Source: Chryseobacterium sp. GVT01B (GTDB lineage Bacteria > Bacteroidota > Bacteroidia > Flavobacteriales > Weeksellaceae). From it: a stretch of 64,000 nucleotides of DNA. Of this stretch, positions 42,941 to 52,420 are shown in pieces. How positions within the stretch are numbered: the stretch's first letter is position 1; each line of letters begins with the position of its first letter. The DNA lies in the NCBI RefSeq assembly GCF_019970045.1, contig NZ_JAHXYI010000008.1, positions 62,001 to 126,000 of the forward strand, written 5' to 3'. Made by a program: the position numbers and the translations under genes. Below the pieces are notes generated by a model, which was not told where the DNA came from, did not search any database, and saw only the letters and a list, made by a program, of their open reading frames with translations.

Positions 42941-44311
42941 TTATTTTGCATTTTTATCTCCGCCTATCACCAGGAAAACGGTTTTTAAAATAATCACCAG
43001 ATCAAGGATAAAACTCCAGTTTCTTACATAGAAAGCATCGGCCAGAACTCGTTTTTTCATCTCTACTTCCACATCTCCGAAGTCGCCGCGAAGTCCATTT
43101 ACCTGTGCCAATCCTGTGATACCGGGATTTACCACACTTCTTAAGCTGTATCTCCCTATTTTTGGCTTATAATAATTATCTACGGCAAGCATATGAGGAC
43201 GCGGACCTACTACAGACATTTCCCCTTTCAGTACATTGATAAACTGCGGAAGCTCATCAAGACTGGTTTTTCTTAAAAACTTACCTACTTTGGTAATCCT
43301 TGAATCATTTATTGATGTGGTTTTGGTTGTTGATTCATCATTTACAACCATTGTTCTGAATTTAAAACAATTGAAAACCTCTTCATGGAAACCATACCTT
43401 TTCTGAAGAAAAAATACGGGACCTTTGGAAGTTGCCTTGATTAAAACCGCAATAATCGGGAACACCCACGAACAGATGAAAACCAGTATAACAACAGAAA
43501 ACAAAATATCAAACGTCCTTTTCATTATAAAATTAGAATAATAATCTAGAGGATATCTTGCCTGGTTAAGGACCGGCTGAGTTTGTATATATCCAAGATC
43601 ATACAAGAAAAAATCGCTTTGTGTGATACTTGGAATAAGTGAAATATGAATCTTATTATCTTCTGCCAATTTAAAAATCTCATTCTGAATCCATTCACCA
43701 TAGGAATTTTCCATAGATAAGAATAAGGTATGAATCCCATTCTTTTTCCAGAAAGTAACCAGCTCATTACTATTGATCTCAGAATTTTCGTATTCAAATA
43801 TTCTGTATCCGTAGTCTTTACGGTCTGTAAAAATATTCTTTAGAATTTCTGTGGAATGATTATCTCCTAAAAACATCACATTCCTGTAATTAGCTCCAAG
43901 GGAACGTAAGTACTTGATCGCAAAATAGACCAATGATTTTACAAGAAAAATGAAAATGAAAAGGTAAAGCGAGAGCCAGTATATATCTGAATTGAAAAAT
44001 ACATTGTTACTTACCTTTCCTATAAGCAGTACGCCAAGTATAAAAAAGAGGAAGTGGATTAAAAGGCGTTCAAGAAACAAGGTATACGTAAGGTTTCTCG
44101 GAATGTTGTATATTTTTGTCCTACCGCTAAGAAGCACCCAGAACAAAAACAACAGAATCAGAGAAAAAATATTCTGATACCAGGTTTCTTTATGGTATTT
44201 TAAACTTTCGTTTCTGCTTATAAAAAAGAATATGAAGATAGATGCAATAACCATGAGGTCAAGCAACATAATGATCGATTTCAGGTATCTAGAGTATCGA
44301 ATTCTCTGCAT
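42941..44311 (-). CDS. Polyprenyl-phosphate sugar-1-phosphate transferase (WcaJ type)
   Basis: This 456-residue protein has four N-terminal membrane segments (about residues 12-32, 47-63, 83-101 and 112-135), a cytoplasmic CoA-binding-like domain, and a fifth membrane segment near 275. The C-terminal bacterial sugar-transferase domain carries KRTFDILFSVVILVFI, FLQKRYGFHEEVFNCFKFRTM and the signature DELPQFINVLKGEMSVVGPRPHM near residue 370. It loads the first sugar-1-phosphate on undecaprenyl phosphate for exopolysaccharide or capsule synthesis. No other polysaccharide genes are adjacent, which is unusual for a capsule locus. Confidence 0.93.
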   Translation of the reverse strand: MQRIRYSRYLKSIIMLLDLMVIASIFIFFFISRNESLKYHKETWYQNIFSLILLFLFWVLLSGRTKIYNIPRNLTYTLFLERLLIHFLFFILGVLLIGKVSNNVFFNSDIYWLSLYLFIFIFLVKSLVYFAIKYLRSLGANYRNVMFLGDNHSTEILKNIFTDRKDYGYRIFEYENSEINSNELVTFWKKNGIHTLFLSMENSYGEWIQNEIFKLAEDNKIHISLIPSITQSDFFLYDLGYIQTQPVLNQARYPLDYYSNFIMKRTFDILFSVVILVFICSWVFPIIAVLIKATSKGPVFFLQKRYGFHEEVFNCFKFRTMVVNDESTTKTTSINDSRITKVGKFLRKTSLDELPQFINVLKGEMSVVGPRPHMLAVDNYYKPKIGRYSLRSVVNPGITGLAQVNGLRGDFGDVEVEMKKRVLADAFYVRNWSFILDLVIILKTVFLVIGGDKNAK

Positions 44312-44354
44312 CTATCGGTATTATAGCGGATAAGCCCAGCTAATTTAAGCTTTT

Positions 44355-44984
44355 TTACGGGATATTCAGATATTTGTGAGTCTGAACTGAAGCCTGCCAT
44401 TCCGGGTGTTCCAGGATGAAATCTGTGATCTTAGGATACATCTCATCTCTTTTACTCCATTCACTTTGAAGATAGAGCTTACAATTTTCAGAAACTTTTG
44501 AGGCCTGTTCCTGTGCAAACGTAAAGTCATGCTGATTGAAAATGATCACCTTAAGTTCATGAGCTTTTTGATAGATCTCTTCTTTAGGCAGTCCTGTTTT
44601 CTTTGGCGAAAGGGTGATCCAGTCCAGCTGTCCGCTCATAGGATAAGCTCCTGAAGTTTCAATATGCACTGTGCATCCCAGCTCTTTCAATCTGGAAGTC
44701 AGTATGTCTAAGTTCCACATCAGAGGTTCACCACCGGTCAGAACGATTGTTTTACAATGTTTTGCAGCTGTTTCTGCAATTTCTGCTGCATTCATCAGAG
44801 GATGGAGTTCCGGATCCCAGCTTTCTTTTACATCACACCAGTGACATCCTACATCACAACCTCCCAGCCTGATAAAGTAGGCGGCTTTTCCGGTGTGTGC
44901 TCCTTCTCCCTGTAAAGTGTAAAAATGCTCCATTACAGGGAGCATTTTACCTTCTTTTAATAAAATATCTTCTTCTTTATTCAT
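44355..44984 (-). CDS. queE: 7-carboxy-7-deazaguanine synthase
   Basis: The start is the ATG at 44984 (MNKEEDILLKEGKMLPVMEHF). The frame could extend to 45023 but would enter folD. The 209-residue radical SAM enzyme makes the deazaguanine core of queuosine. The cluster motif is CDVGCHWC (CX3CX2C) near residue 39, preceded by EHFYTLQGEGAHTGKAAYFIRLGG. TGGEPLMW near residue 83 binds SAM. The other que genes are not in the window. It begins 7 bases after folD and is probably in one transcript with pgi and folD. Confidence 0.93.
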   Translation of the reverse strand: MNKEEDILLKEGKMLPVMEHFYTLQGEGAHTGKAAYFIRLGGCDVGCHWCDVKESWDPELHPLMNAAEIAETAAKHCKTIVLTGGEPLMWNLDILTSRLKELGCTVHIETSGAYPMSGQLDWITLSPKKTGLPKEEIYQKAHELKVIIFNQHDFTFAQEQASKVSENCKLYLQSEWSKRDEMYPKITDFILEHPEWQASVQTHKYLNIP

Positions 44985-44991
44985 TTTAAAA

Positions 44992-45876
44992 TTAGTCGTT
45001 ATAGACCGAAGTTTTGTAAGCAATGATGGTATTTTTCATCAACATCGCTCTTGTCATTGGGCCTACTCCTCCAGGTACCGGAGTAATCCAGCTTGCTTTA
45101 GCTGCACAGCTGTCAAAATCTACGTCACCTGCAAGGTAATATCCTTTTGGAGAGTCATTGTCTACTCTTGTAATACCCACGTCAACAATTACAGCTCCTT
45201 CTTTGATCATATCCCCTTTTAAGAAGTGAGGATCTCCCAAAGCGGTAATTACGATGTCTGCTTTTCTTGTATATTCTTCAATGTCTTTCGTATAAGAGTG
45301 TGTAAGGGTAACGGTAGAGTTTCCAGGGAAATCTTTTCTACCCATCAGGATACTCATAGGTCTTCCTACAATTTTACTTCTTCCAATAATTACACAGTCT
45401 TTCCCTTTAGTTTCAATATTGTATCTTTCCAGTAATGTTAAAATACCGAAAGGAGTTGCTGGCAAGAAAGTATCCATTTCAAGCGCCATTTTTCCGAAGT
45501 TTTCAGGGTGGAAACCATCCACGTCTTTTCTTGGATCAATTGCGTTGATGATCTTTTCCTGATCTATCTGGTCCGGTAAAGGCAACTGAACGATAAACCC
45601 GTCAACTGCTTTAGACTTATTAAGCTCGTCAATTTTTTCCAATAGTTCAGATTCCGAAACTGTGCTTGGGAATTTGATTAAGCTGGATTGAAATCCTACT
45701 TCTTCACAGTCTTTTACTTTTGAGTTTACATAGGCCTTGCTAGCTCCATTATTCCCTACAAGAATAGCTACCAAATGTGGAGCTCTTTTTTTGCTTGCGA
45801 GAATCTTTTCTACTTCAACCTTGATCTCTGCTTTAATTTCCTTGGATACTTTAAGTCCGTCAAGAATTTCTGCCAT
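44992..45876 (-). CDS. folD: Bifunctional methylenetetrahydrofolate dehydrogenase/cyclohydrolase
   Basis: The 294-residue protein interconverts 5,10-methylene- and 10-formyl-tetrahydrofolate with NADP. Signature blocks are YVNSKVKDCEEVGFQSS (catalytic Lys near residue 54), DGFIVQLPLPDQID near 97 and PATPFGILTLLERY near 139. The cofactor-binding GRSKIVGRPMSILM near 165 and PVPGGVGPMTRAMLM near 270 are also present. Length is normal. It follows pgi after 47 bases and precedes queE by 7. Together with the mutase pathway it is housekeeping carbon metabolism. Confidence 0.96.
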   Translation of the reverse strand: MAEILDGLKVSKEIKAEIKVEVEKILASKKRAPHLVAILVGNNGASKAYVNSKVKDCEEVGFQSSLIKFPSTVSESELLEKIDELNKSKAVDGFIVQLPLPDQIDQEKIINAIDPRKDVDGFHPENFGKMALEMDTFLPATPFGILTLLERYNIETKGKDCVIIGRSKIVGRPMSILMGRKDFPGNSTVTLTHSYTKDIEEYTRKADIVITALGDPHFLKGDMIKEGAVIVDVGITRVDNDSPKGYYLAGDVDFDSCAAKASWITPVPGGVGPMTRAMLMKNTIIAYKTSVYND

Positions 45877-45923
45877 TTTTACTTTTTTACTTTATAGATT
45901 TACTTTTACTTTCTTTTTACTTA

Positions 45924-47564
45924 CTATTTATTTTCTTTATAGTAATTGATCAACCCGTTGGTAGAGCTGTCATGAGAGCTTATTGCTTCATTATTTTCAA
46001 GCTCAGGAAGGATTTTGTTGGCTAATACTTTTCCTAATTCCACTCCAAACTGGTCAAAGCTGAAAATATTCCAGATAACTCCCTGAACGAAGATCTTATG
46101 TTCATATAAAGCAATCAGCTGACCCAATGAAAAAGGAGTTAATTCTTTGAATAATATAGAGTTAGTGGGTGTGTTTCCATGGAAGACCTTGAAATTGATC
46201 AGTCTGTCTATTTCTTCATCAGACTTTCCAGCATTTCTAAGTTCCTCTTCAACTTCTTCCTCCAGTTTTCCGAAGGCAAGTGCTTCAGTCTGAGCGAAAA
46301 AGTTCGCTAATAATTTATCCTGGTGATCCGAAACTTTGTTTGGACTTTTTGTATAAGCAATAAAGTCTGCCGGAATCAATTCTGTACCTTGGTGGATAAG
46401 TTGGTAAAAAGCATGCTGACCATTTGTACCTGGCTCTCCCCAGATAATTGGTCCCGTTTCATATTCTACAAATTCACCGTTTCTGTCTACACATTTTCCG
46501 TTACTTTCCATATCTCCCTGTTGAAGATACGCTGCGAATCTGTCCAGATATTGAGAATAAGGTAAGATAGCATAAGTAGTTGCTGCATAGAAATTACGGT
46601 ACCAGATTCCAAGAAGTCCCATTAATACGGGGACGTTTTCAGAGAAATCGGCAGTCTGGAAGTGTTGGTCAGTATCAAAAGCACCTTTAAGAAGCTGCTC
46701 AAAGTTTTCATATCCTACAGAAAGTACGATACTTAATCCGATAGCACTCCAAAGAGAATATCTTCCGCCTACCCAATCCCAGAACTCAAAAATATTTTCT
46801 TCTGCGATTCCGAACTTCTTAACTTCTTCAATATTAGTAGATAAAGCTACAAAATGCTTTGCTACATCTTCTTGCTTTCCAGCCTTAAGGAACCAGTCCT
46901 TTGCTGAATTTGCATTCGTCATTGTTTCCTGAGTCGTAAAAGTCTTGGAAGCAATGATGAATAAAGTGGTTTCAGGATTTAAGTTTTTCACCACTTCTGC
47001 AATATGATTTCCGTCCACATTGGAAACAAAGTGAACATTTAATCTTGTTTTAAAATGTTTTAAAGCAGAACAAACCATTACAGGACCCAAATCTGATCCA
47101 CCGATCCCGATGTTTACTACATCTGTAATCTCTTTTCCACTGAAACCTTTATGTTCTCCTGAAATGATTTTTTCAGAAAAAGATTTCATATGATCAAGAA
47201 CTCTTTTGATCTGTGGCTTGATATTTTCGCCATCCACAAGAATTTCGCGGTCTGAGAAATCTCTCAGTGCTGTATGAAGAACTGCTCTTCCTTCTGTTTC
47301 ATTTATTTTATCACCGGAGAACATTCTGGAAATGGCATCCTTTAGCTGGCTTTCTTCAGCCAGTTGTAATAAAAGATCCTTCGTTCTTGAATCGATTAAA
47401 TTTTTAGAATAATCAAAAAGATAGTTGTCCTTTTGCAGGGAAAACTCATTAAAACGGTTCGGATTGTAATGAAAAAGGCTTCTAAGATCAAAGTCATTTC
47501 CACCGAAGTGTTCGTCAAGTGCTTTCCAGCTATTAGTTTGTGTTGGATTTATTTTTGATAGCAT
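45924..47564 (-). CDS. pgi: Glucose-6-phosphate isomerase
   Basis: This 546-residue glycolytic enzyme has the family blocks DVVNIGIGGSDLGPVMVCSAL near residue 147 and FIIASKTFTTQETMTNA near 204. GGRYSLWSAIGLSIVL lies near 268 and GPIIWGEPGTNGQHAFYQLIHQG (catalytic Glu and His) near 376. FGVELGKVLANKILPEL comes near the end. The length agrees with bacterial Pgi. It is first in a minus-strand run with folD and queE. A TAAATTTG -7 box lies about 80 bases upstream. Confidence 0.97.
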   Translation of the reverse strand: MLSKINPTQTNSWKALDEHFGGNDFDLRSLFHYNPNRFNEFSLQKDNYLFDYSKNLIDSRTKDLLLQLAEESQLKDAISRMFSGDKINETEGRAVLHTALRDFSDREILVDGENIKPQIKRVLDHMKSFSEKIISGEHKGFSGKEITDVVNIGIGGSDLGPVMVCSALKHFKTRLNVHFVSNVDGNHIAEVVKNLNPETTLFIIASKTFTTQETMTNANSAKDWFLKAGKQEDVAKHFVALSTNIEEVKKFGIAEENIFEFWDWVGGRYSLWSAIGLSIVLSVGYENFEQLLKGAFDTDQHFQTADFSENVPVLMGLLGIWYRNFYAATTYAILPYSQYLDRFAAYLQQGDMESNGKCVDRNGEFVEYETGPIIWGEPGTNGQHAFYQLIHQGTELIPADFIAYTKSPNKVSDHQDKLLANFFAQTEALAFGKLEEEVEEELRNAGKSDEEIDRLINFKVFHGNTPTNSILFKELTPFSLGQLIALYEHKIFVQGVIWNIFSFDQFGVELGKVLANKILPELENNEAISSHDSSTNGLINYYKENK

Positions 47565-47644
47565 ATTACAGAATTTTTATCGTTCAGAAAGTCATATATC
47601 GGATGAAAATAGTTCATAATCCATAATGATTTATTTCTGATTTG

Positions 47645-47652
47645 CAAATTTA
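47645..47652 (-). promoter_or_regulatory. -7 promoter box of pgi
   Basis: On the minus strand TAAATTTG matches TAnnTTTG and is followed by C, as in many sites of this window. It lies 80 bases before the ATG at 47564. The -33 element is not clear. Confidence 0.5.
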
Positions 47653-47710
47653 CGGAAAAATAAAACCTCAGATAAATTTGAAGACGATAAATAACATTTT
47701 TTTAAAAAAC

Positions 47711-47737
47711 AAAACCTCAGAGTTCATCTGAGGTTGT
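47711..47737 (-). terminator. Terminator after the second sigma operon
   Basis: On the minus strand AACCTCAGA pairs with TCTGAGGTT around a five-base loop, followed by TTGTTTTTT. Confidence 0.82.
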
Positions 47738-47770
47738 ATAAAAAGTGTTTGGTGATAAGAATTTAAGATC

Positions 47771-48376
47771 TTATTCGTCCATTTCGTTCAGAATATTTTC
47801 CAGTTTTTTGGCGCTTCCTCCATAAATATATTTTGTCCATAGAACGATACTTGTGATAACCCCTAAAGTCCCTAGCAGTACGGCGATGATTAATCCCTGC
47901 TGATGAGAAGCGGTAAGCTCTGTCAAAGATTTTCCGTGCTCTTCCATTGTGTTATAGATGATAAGTCCTATTGTTACCAGGAAATGAGGAAGCAATAAAA
48001 ATCCGAAAGACTGGTATCGTTCCATATTCAGACGAAGCTCATGATATATTTTCCAAAGACTGTTTTTGGTGTTTCCTGTGTAAAGCTCCGTCTGTTTGTA
48101 AAACTTATAAAATCCAAAGAGATAATATGAAGATATTACAACCATCATGGTATAGGATACATAATAAATAATGTATTGTGAAGAAGGAAACTGAAACTGA
48201 AGGGGGAAAAAAGCCATGAGAATAATCGCTAGAATCTGCATAGGGAATTCTCTTTTCATATTTTTCTGGATTTTTTCTATAGGGTGTTTGCTTTCCTTTA
48301 ATTGCTTTATAGTGTCAGGAATATGGACATCACTGTCTTCTTTATTCCATTGTTCTTTTAATTGATCAAAATTCAT
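47771..48376 (-). CDS. Four-TM protein encoded after the ECF sigma factor
   Basis: The 201-residue protein starts with a polar region (MNFDQLKEQWNKEDSDVHIP, about 45 residues). Two pairs of membrane segments follow (about residues 47-63, 70-90, 124-141 and 163-183), and the tail ends ENILNEMDE. Its start overlaps the sigma gene end by 11 bases. The polar N-terminus plus membrane domain could bind the sigma factor, so it may be a non-classical anti-sigma factor. I see no zinc motif and no named family. Confidence 0.65.
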   Translation of the reverse strand: MNFDQLKEQWNKEDSDVHIPDTIKQLKESKHPIEKIQKNMKREFPMQILAIILMAFFPLQFQFPSSQYIIYYVSYTMMVVISSYYLFGFYKFYKQTELYTGNTKNSLWKIYHELRLNMERYQSFGFLLLPHFLVTIGLIIYNTMEEHGKSLTELTASHQQGLIIAVLLGTLGVITSIVLWTKYIYGGSAKKLENILNEMDE

Positions 48377-48875
48377 AGCCTGATTTTTTTATGATTTGCT
48401 GTATTTTTTCTTTTGTTCTGTTGAGTTTTACGCGGGCATTGCCTTCGCTGAGCCCTAGATTATTTCCGATTTCTTTGTGTGACATTCCTTCCATGAAATA
48501 AAATATGACGGCTTTTTCTAAGGAATTCAGCTCCTGAACTGCGCTGTAGAAAATTTCCAGCTGCCTGTCTTTTGTGGGATTATAATCTTCCTGCAGTACC
48601 TCAAAATGATGAGAAGCATCTGTATGATTATTGGATCTCTGTTTTTCCTTTTTTAAAAACGTAATCGCAGTATTGATGGCAACCCGATACATCCAGGTGG
48701 AGAACTCGCTGTTCCCTTTGAAATTCTGATAGGACTTCCAAAGCTGGATAAGGATTTCTTGCTGCAGATCTTCCCGGTCTTCTACAGAATCTGCATAGAT
48801 CCGCGAGGCTTTGTATAAAATACCTTTGTGCTGGTTGACAAGCTTTAAAAAGGCAGTTTCAGTTGGATTACTCAC
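48366..48875 (-). CDS. RNA polymerase ECF sigma factor (second copy)
   Basis: This 169-residue ECF sigma factor starts at GTG (48875). An ATG slightly upstream is followed by an in-frame stop. Region 2 is near residues 12-75 (ILYKASRIYADSVEDREDLQQEILIQLWKSYQNF and FSTWMYRVAINTAITFLKK). Region 4 is near 105-165 (LNSLEKAVIFYFMEGMSHKEIGNNLGLSEGNARVKLNRTKEKI). It lies 24 bases after the TraB/GumN gene and is coupled to the following four-TM gene. The regulon is unknown. Confidence 0.9.
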   Translation of the reverse strand: MSNPTETAFLKLVNQHKGILYKASRIYADSVEDREDLQQEILIQLWKSYQNFKGNSEFSTWMYRVAINTAITFLKKEKQRSNNHTDASHHFEVLQEDYNPTKDRQLEIFYSAVQELNSLEKAVIFYFMEGMSHKEIGNNLGLSEGNARVKLNRTKEKIQQIIKKSGYEF

Positions 48876-48899
48876 TATAATTTCATAGTTAGGTTATTG

Positions 48900-49778
48900 T
48901 TATAAACTCGTCACAGGTTTTACTGTATAGCCCTTTGACTGAAGAAGTGGAATAATACCATTTTCACCCATCAGATGAGAACCGCCTACCGCAAAGAAGG
49001 AGCTTTCTTTTTTCATTATTTCCGGCATTATTTTTACCCAATTTTGATTTCTGTTGGTCAGCATTGCTTTTTCCTGTCTTGCATTCATGAATCTTTCATC
49101 TTTAAAAAGACTGTAAAGAGATTGTACATTTTCATTTTTGAAAGCTTCAATCATCTGTCTGAAGAGGATTTCATATTCTTTACCCATTTTTAGTTGAGCT
49201 ATGGTGCTTTTCAGATCATAGGCTTCGTTGATGGATTTCATCTGATCATCTACTTTTTCAAGACCTTTAATACTTTTTTTATCTTTTATTGCTTTTTGAA
49301 GAAGTTCCATTTCGTAAAGCTTTACTTCGGTCTGGGGACAAGGAATAGCCTTGGTAGAAAGCAGTGCATAGAGTGTCTGAGGATTTGAAGAATCTACGCT
49401 TTTCAGATCCGTTCCGTAATTGGTGAGAATAGTATTCAGTTCTCTGGCTTCTTCCGGAGAAAGCTGGTCAGAAATTTTTTTATCCGTTTTTTGATACATT
49501 TTTTGTAGTGACATCATTTCAGCAGGATCTGTATAATTGATTTCCATAACAAAGTTGTCAGATTTCTCCAGAGCTTTTAATACCTTAGGTTTTATTTCAA
49601 AATCTTTACTGCATAAGATATGAAAAGTCCCGGTAATATAAGAAGGCTTGGAAAGACCATTTCCGGAAACCTCCCAAAGCAGGCTGTTATCTTTGCTGTT
49701 GGTGTTGCTTTGTGCATTGGCAGTCATAGAACTCAATGATAATAACGCTGCGAATCCAAGTTTTACTAAATTTTTCAT
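48900..49778 (-). CDS. TraB/GumN family secreted protein
   Basis: The start is ATG 49778, which gives a clean signal peptide MKNLVKLGFAALLSLSSMTANAQ. A longer frame to 49856 has Cys-rich nonsense and is not supported. The 292-residue protein has the family's two motifs: SYITGTFHILCSKDFEIKPKVLKALEKSDNFVMEINY near the N-terminus (GTFH, VMEI) and FFAVGGSHLMGENGIIPLLQSKGY near the C-terminus (GxxH). TraB/GumN proteins have a fold related to EreA/ChaN-like or Tiki metalloproteases, and activity here is unproven. It is first in the three-gene unit with a sigma factor. Confidence 0.88.
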   Translation of the reverse strand: MKNLVKLGFAALLSLSSMTANAQSNTNSKDNSLLWEVSGNGLSKPSYITGTFHILCSKDFEIKPKVLKALEKSDNFVMEINYTDPAEMMSLQKMYQKTDKKISDQLSPEEARELNTILTNYGTDLKSVDSSNPQTLYALLSTKAIPCPQTEVKLYEMELLQKAIKDKKSIKGLEKVDDQMKSINEAYDLKSTIAQLKMGKEYEILFRQMIEAFKNENVQSLYSLFKDERFMNARQEKAMLTNRNQNWVKIMPEIMKKESSFFAVGGSHLMGENGIIPLLQSKGYTVKPVTSL

Positions 49779-49865
49779 AATATTAATTTTTTTGATTTTC
49801 TGTTCTTTTAAACAGTAGGTAAAGCAGGTATTACAATCGTTACAGTTTTTTTTCAAAAAAAATAA

Positions 49866-49889
49866 AAACCTCCCGAAAACAGGAGGTTG
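49866..49889 (-). terminator. Terminator after the DUF4349 gene
   Basis: On the minus strand AACCTCC and GGAGGTT pair around an eight-base loop, followed by TTTTATTTTTT. Confidence 0.85.
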
Positions 49890-49935
49890 TAAAATCTAAA
49901 ATTATGATGATAACCAATTGGTTAGTAGAGTTTTT

Positions 49936-50847
49936 TTATTGTTGGATTTTCGGTTGCTCAGGTTTTGAAATTTTTCTTTTTCTTAAGAAATAGATCAGAG
50001 CCGCTGCAATTAATAGAATTGGCCAGATATTGATAAGGGCAACTATAATTCTCTGTATCAGATAAAAACCATAGACAAAACCATCTTTTGCATCATAGAT
50101 GAAATTGTATTTATATTTATTATCAATGCTTGTGGTATTGGCAACGGCAATTTCAGCGATACGCAATTGAGGTTCTTTGATGTAAATATCAATAGTGCTG
50201 TATTTCAGGTCGTCTGTCATATTCATACTTGCCAGCTTTTGAAGGTTTCCTTCAGACATATTCTCATCATCCAGCGTTACTTTATCTTTATTTGTCTTTA
50301 ATTTGTTGATGTTCTCAGAAGTCTTTTGATTTCTTTTTCCTTCCAGTTCAGAATACTTGATGTTGGCCGTCACATCTTCCGCATTGATGGATCTTGAATT
50401 AAGAAATAATTTGTTTGAATTGATTGCTGTTAAAAGTTCGCCAAGCTTTTCAGTAGGAATACGTACCTGCATTCTATTTTCCGACTGGTACTTTTTAACT
50501 AACATAGCTTCTTCGTTGGAAGTGTTGTAAGTGTCTTCAGAAATTACATTGCTTTGAAGATTACTGTTGGTAACAAAACCTCCAAGTTCCTGAACCGATT
50601 TTTCAATGGCGATGGTTGCGTTATATACATCTTTCACTTCCATGCTGACATCTGCTGTCTTGATGAACTGTTTGTCTTTTACCTTCATATCGGCAACAGA
50701 TGAAATGCTGTCTGAAACAATAGCAGAAGCTGAATCTGTTGTAGCATAAGCATTAAGATCTGTTTCAGCAACTTCACCTTTTTTACATGAATAAATTCCT
50801 AATAAAAGCACAGCAGATAGAGATAATTTAATGTAAGTCGTTTTCAT
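49936..50847 (-). CDS. DUF4349-type lipoprotein
   Basis: The 303-residue protein has a lipoprotein signal (MKTTYIKLSLSAVLLLGIYSC) and a polar region with DVSMEVKDVYNATIAIEKSVQELGGFVTNSN. MQVRIPTEKLGELLTAI and ITANIKYSELEGKRNQKTSENIN-like repeats follow, plus a C-terminal membrane helix (about residues 262-285) before the basic end RKRKISKPEQP. This coiled-coil plus TM layout is that of DUF4349 proteins. It is probably anchored at both ends in the envelope. Function unknown. No neighbour on its strand is close enough to share a transcript. Confidence 0.85.
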   Translation of the reverse strand: MKTTYIKLSLSAVLLLGIYSCKKGEVAETDLNAYATTDSASAIVSDSISSVADMKVKDKQFIKTADVSMEVKDVYNATIAIEKSVQELGGFVTNSNLQSNVISEDTYNTSNEEAMLVKKYQSENRMQVRIPTEKLGELLTAINSNKLFLNSRSINAEDVTANIKYSELEGKRNQKTSENINKLKTNKDKVTLDDENMSEGNLQKLASMNMTDDLKYSTIDIYIKEPQLRIAEIAVANTTSIDNKYKYNFIYDAKDGFVYGFYLIQRIIVALINIWPILLIAAALIYFLRKRKISKPEQPKIQQ

Positions 50848-51055
50848 AGCGTTGATTTTTGTTGTTTTCCTTGAGTCAAAGTTCAGTCAGAATGTTTTGT
50901 AACGCTTGAAAATCAAAAGTAAAAAACTTGTAAACGGAATATTCTATTTTAATTGGTTGAAATTAAGTGTTTTGTAAAATAATAAAGGGCTTCGTGCTTT
51001 GCTTTCGGAGCAATTTTTGCTTATCTTTTACAAACCAAAATTATAATCTATCACT

Positions 51056-52414
51056 ATGTCAAATACCTTTTCCAAAATCAGAAACGCAATAGGACTATTC
51101 ACCTCCATAGATTTTGATCAGCTGAGTGCCATTTCTCAAAAAGTGGATCTTCCGAAACTGATGCATAATTTCTCAAAACTGGATGATAAACAGCTTTCCG
51201 GGCTTATGAAAATGCTTGATCCGGGAAAGAAAAAGAAAGAATTACCACCTATTGATGGTGACTTTTATGATATATACCATACCCTTACTCTCGAACAACG
51301 TGAAATTCAGCTTAAAGTAAGAGCTTTCATGGAAAAAGAAGTAAAACCTCTGGTAAACCATTACTGGCTAAGGGACGAATTTCCGTTTGAATTGATTCCA
51401 AAATTCCAGAAACTGGATATCTGCGGTGTTACTTACGAAGGTTATGGCTGTCCGGGAATGCCTTTTCTGATGGAAGGAGTCATTGCGATGGAAATGGCAA
51501 GAGTGGATGCCTCCATTGCGACATTTTTTGGAGTACAATCCGGGCTGGCAATGGGTTCTATTTATATCTGCGGGTCTGAAGAACAGAAGCAAAAGTGGCT
51601 TCCGCAAATGCAGAAATTTGAAAAAATAGGTGCTTTCGGGCTTACAGAACCGGAAGTAGGTTCCGGAGCAGCAGGCGGCCTCACTGTAACCTGTAAAAAA
51701 ACACCTGAAGGCTGGGTTCTGAACGGTCAGAAAAAATGGATAGGAAATGCGACTTTTGCTGATATCATTATTATCTGGGCAAGAGATCTGGATAGCGGAG
51801 AGGTGAAAGGATTTATTGTGGAAAAAGATAATCCGGGATTTTCTGTAGAAAAGATTAAAGGAAAAATGGCTCTAAGGATTGTCCAGAACGGATTAATTAC
51901 TTTAAAAGACTGTATTGTAACAGAAGAAAATCGTCTTCAGAATGCCAACTCATTTAAAGATACCGGAAAAGTACTGAGAATGACCAGAGCAGGAGTAGCA
52001 TGGATGGCCACAGGCTGTGCACGAGGAGCTTATGAAAGTGCTTTGGATTATACCAGAAAAAGAGAACAGTTTGGAAGACCTATTGCTTCATTTCAAATGA
52101 TTCAGGGGCATTTGGTAGAAATGCTGTCCAATCTTACTGCGATGCAAACGATGGTGTTCCGGTTGTCCGAAATGCAAGATGAAGGAATTTTGAAAGATGA
52201 ACACGCCTCTTTGGCTAAAGTTTTCTGTACGCTCAGAACCAGAGATATTGTTTCCAGAGCAAGAGAAGTAATGGGAGGAAACGGAATTTTGCTGGAGTAC
52301 GATGTAGCCAGATTTGTTGCAGATGCAGAAGCTATTTATTCCTATGAAGGAACGAAAGAGATCAATTCATTGATTGTAGGGCGTTCTATTACAGGTTTCA
52401 GTGCTTTTGTATAG
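51056..52414 (+). CDS. Acyl-CoA dehydrogenase (glutaryl-CoA dehydrogenase-like)
   Basis: This 452-residue flavoenzyme has an unusual N-terminal extension of about 75 residues (residues 1-65 are helical and lack the usual fold), then the normal domains. GAFGLTEPEVGSGAAGGLTVTC lies near residue 193 and TRAGVAWMATGCARGAYESALDYTRKREQFGRPIASFQMIQ near 309. The active-site region YSYEGTKEINSLIVGRSITG near 425 contains the Glu base. The Glu position and the VKGFIVEKDNPGFS block resemble glutaryl-CoA dehydrogenase-like members. Electrons would go to ETF, perhaps then to the Fe-S pair at 60.6 kb. It is transcribed alone. Confidence 0.92.
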   Translation: MSNTFSKIRNAIGLFTSIDFDQLSAISQKVDLPKLMHNFSKLDDKQLSGLMKMLDPGKKKKELPPIDGDFYDIYHTLTLEQREIQLKVRAFMEKEVKPLVNHYWLRDEFPFELIPKFQKLDICGVTYEGYGCPGMPFLMEGVIAMEMARVDASIATFFGVQSGLAMGSIYICGSEEQKQKWLPQMQKFEKIGAFGLTEPEVGSGAAGGLTVTCKKTPEGWVLNGQKKWIGNATFADIIIIWARDLDSGEVKGFIVEKDNPGFSVEKIKGKMALRIVQNGLITLKDCIVTEENRLQNANSFKDTGKVLRMTRAGVAWMATGCARGAYESALDYTRKREQFGRPIASFQMIQGHLVEMLSNLTAMQTMVFRLSEMQDEGILKDEHASLAKVFCTLRTRDIVSRAREVMGGNGILLEYDVARFVADAEAIYSYEGTKEINSLIVGRSITGFSAFV

Positions 52415-52420
52415 CAGGTA

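Noticed and set aside
49839..49844. ECF -35 element TGTAAC before the TraB gene
   Set aside because: The matching -10 word is not GTC, so the evidence is too weak to call a promoter.
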